Shown: piece by piece, positions 5,008 to 6,518 of the stretch | How positions within the stretch are numbered: position 1 is the first letter of the stretch | Layout: each line of letters starts with the position of its first letter | Origin: Nitrospirota bacterium | GTDB taxonomy: Bacteria; Nitrospirota; Nitrospiria; Nitrospirales; Nitrospiraceae | Direction of reading: 5' to 3' | DNA: 6,518 bases | NCBI GenBank assembly: GCA_004296865.1 | Contig: SCVQ01000572.1 | Span: 1 to 6,518, forward strand | Made by a program: the position numbers and the translations under genes | Notes under the pieces: generated by a model | Seen by the model: only the letters and a program-made list of their open reading frames with translations | Database searches by the model: none | What the model was told of the DNA's origin: nothing

Positions 5008-6209
5008 ATGGTTGAGCCATCCCTCCAGCATCGACGGGTCGCCGAGATCCAACAGGCCCTACGCGAGATCCCCGGCCTGGACGGCTGGCTCTTCTATGAC
5101 TTTCGCGGGAGCGATCCCCTGGCCTATCGGGTGCTCCTGCTGGACCAGACCAAACACGTGACCCGCCGCTGGTACTACTGGGTGCCGGCGCAGGGAACAC
5201 CGGTCAAGTTGCTGCACAAGATCGAGCCCCATGTGCTCGATGAGCTGCCCGGCGACTCCGTGCCCTACATCTCCTGGGAAGAGCAACAGACCCATCTGGC
5301 GCGCATCCTGACACAAGCCAGGCGCATCGCCATGCAGTATTCCCCTCAGAATGCCATCCCCTACATCTCGCGGGTGGACGCCGGCACCATCGAGTTGATC
5401 CGCAGCTTCAGCATCGAGGTCGCCACCGCCGCCGACCTGGTCCAGCGATTCGAGGCCGTTTGGAACGACGCCCAGCTTGCGTCCCATCGGGAGGCGGCCG
5501 AGAAGCTTCGCCTGATCGTGAACGAAGCCTTCGCCCACGCCGGCGCGTCGATCGCCGCGCAGCCCCCCTTGACCGAACATGGCCTGCAGCAATTCATCCT
5601 CTCTCGCATCAAGGCGCATGGGCTCGTGACCTCCACGGCGCCGATCGCCGCAGTCAACGTCCACAGCGCCGACCCCCATTATGGCCCGGCTCCGCAAGGG
5701 TCGGCGGAGATCCGGCGCGGCGATCTCGTGTTGATCGACCTCTGGGCCAAGCGGCCGGATCCCGGCAGCGTCTATGCGGACATCACCTGGACCGGGTTCA
5801 TCGGCCCAACCGTTCCGGCTCGGCAGCAAGAGGTTTTCCACATTGTGCGCGGGACGCGGCCTTGGCCTTCGTCCGTACCCGCCTCTCGGCCGGGGATTTT
5901 CCTTGCGGCTGGGAAGTGGATGAGGTCTGCCGGACGGTCATTCGCAGGGCGGGCTACGGGGACCAGTTTCTACACCGCACCGGTCATTCGATCGGCGAAG
6001 AAGTCCACGGCAACGGCGCGAACATCGACAATCTGGAAACGAAAGACGGACGCCGCCTCCTGCCGAGGACGTGTTTCTCGATCGAGCCAGGCATTTATCT
6101 CGCCGGCGAGTTCGGCATCCGCAGCGAACTGGACGTCTATCTCACGGACCGCGAGGCCTTCGTCTTCGGCCAGCCGGTCCAGACCGAGATCGTGCCGATC
6201 CTGAAGTAA
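5008..6209 (+). pseudogene. M24 family metallopeptidase (Xaa-Pro aminopeptidase/prolidase-like), frameshifted
   Basis: This encodes a cytosolic pita-bread-fold dinuclear-metal peptidase that would act on peptides with proline at the second position or a related substrate. Starting at ATG 5008, residues 1 to about 150 form a creatinase/prolidase-like N-terminal domain (LDGWLFYDFRGSDPLAYRVL). The catalytic domain follows (NVHSADPHYGP; metal ligands Asp244 in LVLIDLWAK and Asp258 in YADITWTGF). At about 5848-5853 the family sequence leaves this frame and continues one frame over as DAALAFVRTRLSAGDFPCGW. That frame carries His (codon 5985, RTGHSIGEEVHG), Glu (6084, FSIEPGIYLAGEFG) and Glu (6126, GIRSELDVYLTD) and stops TAA at 6207. 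Joined, the two parts give about 399 residues, full family length, with all five ligands. The change is a net loss of one base modulo three: a recent mutation or a sequencing error. If real, no active site can form. The shifted frame stays open to 6204 by chance. Confidence 0.85.
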
Positions 6210-6218
6210 GAAGCCCTC

Positions 6219-6279
6219 AGCGATCAGCCGTCAGCTTTCAGCTTGAGAACTCCGGGCTAAATGCTGAAAGCTAACCGCT
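6219..6279. repeat. Intergenic inverted-repeat element (AGCTTTCAGC / GCTGAAAGCT)
   Basis: Directly after the peptidase stop codon, AGCTTTCAGC (6233-6242) and GCTGAAAGCT (6263-6272) form a perfect 10-bp inverted repeat around a 20-base loop. Flanking AGCG (6219-6222) and CGCT (6276-6279) roughly extend the symmetry. The left arm also carries a degenerate tandem CAG-CGATCAG-CCGTCAG-CTTTCAG pattern. This resembles the dispersed AGCTTTCAGCT-type intergenic palindromes seen in several bacterial genomes including Nitrospira (from memory, not searched). It has no T-tract, so it is not a canonical terminator, but it could stabilise or end the upstream transcript. Confidence 0.6.
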
Positions 6280-6287
6280 TCCCTCCC

Positions 6288-6317
6288 TTGACACCATCCA
6301 GGCCCAGCGGATAGAGT
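6288..6317 (+). promoter_or_regulatory. Candidate sigma70 promoter for tatA
   Basis: A perfect TTGACA (6288-6293) is followed after 18 bases by TAGAGT (6312-6317), a 4-of-6 match to the -10. Transcription would start near 6324, about 30 bases before the tatA ATG. It lies just past the inverted repeat, so tatA probably begins its own transcription unit. Confidence 0.55.
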
Positions 6318-6352
6318 TTGGCCAGTCTTTCAGCGACAGGAGCCAGGGGACC

Positions 6353-6518
6353 ATGTTCGGCACATTGGGGTTTTCGGAACTTATCATCATTGCCGTGATC
6401 GTGCTGATCATCTTCGGCGCCGGCCGGCTGCCGCAGATCGGCGAGGGGTTGGGCAAGGCGCTGAAGGGGTTCAAAAAGGAGGTGCACGAGGCTCCTCCTC
6501 TTGACCCCAATGCTGCCG
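6353..6518 (+). CDS. tatA: TatA/TatE-family twin-arginine translocase pore subunit, 3' end missing
   Basis: This subunit oligomerises with the TatBC receptor complex in the inner membrane to export folded proteins with twin-arginine signal peptides. Fifty-five residues are visible before the window ends; no stop is reached. The order is the family's: a short N-terminus, one transmembrane helix (residues about 7-21, [15 protein letters not shown]), the [10 protein letters not shown] hinge (21-30), then an amphipathic basic helix ([15 protein letters not shown]). The FG-x-x-LP hinge favours TatA/E over TatB. Pro/Asp-rich sequence follows and should be the soluble tail. ATG 6353 is preceded by AGGAG (6338-6342, 10 bases away). 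No tatB or tatC is in the window, so the operon layout beyond 6518 is unknown. Confidence 0.92.
   Translation, partial: MFGTLGFSELIIIAVIVLIIFGAGRLPQIGEGLGKALKGFKKEVHEAPPLDPNAA

Noticed and set aside
4998..5011. GCCGCCACCATGG, identical to the ideal eukaryotic Kozak context, around the M24 start codon
   Set aside because: The surrounding genes, Shine-Dalgarno sites and operon structure are bacterial. The match is explained by GC-rich chance and there is no sign of vector or cloned sequence nearby.
5842..5856. Programmed ribosomal frameshifting in the M24 gene
   Set aside because: There is no A/T-rich slippery heptamer, no stop codon close behind in the original frame, and no obvious stimulatory Shine-Dalgarno. 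A mutation or sequence error is simpler.

Overview
This window is about 6.5 kb of GC-rich bacterial chromosome with dense, ordinary housekeeping and transport genes. The style of the proteins suggests Nitrospirota, probably a Nitrospira-like organism. The basis is the TatA sequence, the CAT-type permease, and several small lineage-restricted hypothetical proteins. The intergenic text repeats (AACTCAAAA/TGAGTT and AGCTTTCAGC/GCTGAAAGCT) also fit. The assignment rests on recognition only and no search was run. I see no mobile element, CRISPR array, tRNA or rRNA.

Layout. Positions 1-1140 (+) hold the 3' part of an SLC13/DASS-family anion:sodium symporter cut by the window edge. Positions 1200-1550 (+) hold a small hypothetical protein with a Pro/Ala/Lys-rich tail. 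It converges on a three-gene minus-strand unit, with 3 bp between the two stop codons. In transcription order that unit is: a 147-residue predicted exported or membrane protein (GTG start at 4179, very strong Shine-Dalgarno), a class I glutamine amidotransferase of the gamma-glutamyl hydrolase (PuuD-like, peptidase C26) type (3735-2992), and a CAT-type amino acid permease (about 2999-1554). The first two genes abut with no spacer (TAGATG). The last two probably overlap by 8 bp (GTGGGTAA). This looks like one translationally coupled operon for handling gamma-glutamyl compounds or amino acids; that role is inferred.

Upstream lies an AT-richer intergenic stretch (4180-4417). It holds a likely promoter, a perfect 7-bp hairpin in the leader, and a repeat element made of nested inverted repeats and two 21-nt-offset direct repeats. 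Next is another minus-strand hypothetical gene (4418-4948). A 59-bp gap separates it from a divergent plus-strand M24 metallopeptidase gene (5008-6209).

The peptidase gene is broken by a net -1 frameshift near 5848-5853. All five metal ligands are still encoded, two before and three after the shift. The lesion is therefore either recent or a sequence error. Its promoter sits so close to the ATG that the transcript may be leaderless.

After a short inverted-repeat element (about 6219-6279) and a good sigma70-type promoter, tatA starts at 6353 and runs off the window. The most useful observations are the frameshifted peptidase hidden in a deceptively long open frame, the two intergenic repeat elements, and the compact exported protein/amidotransferase/permease operon. 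I found no convincing evidence of an undescribed multi-gene system.
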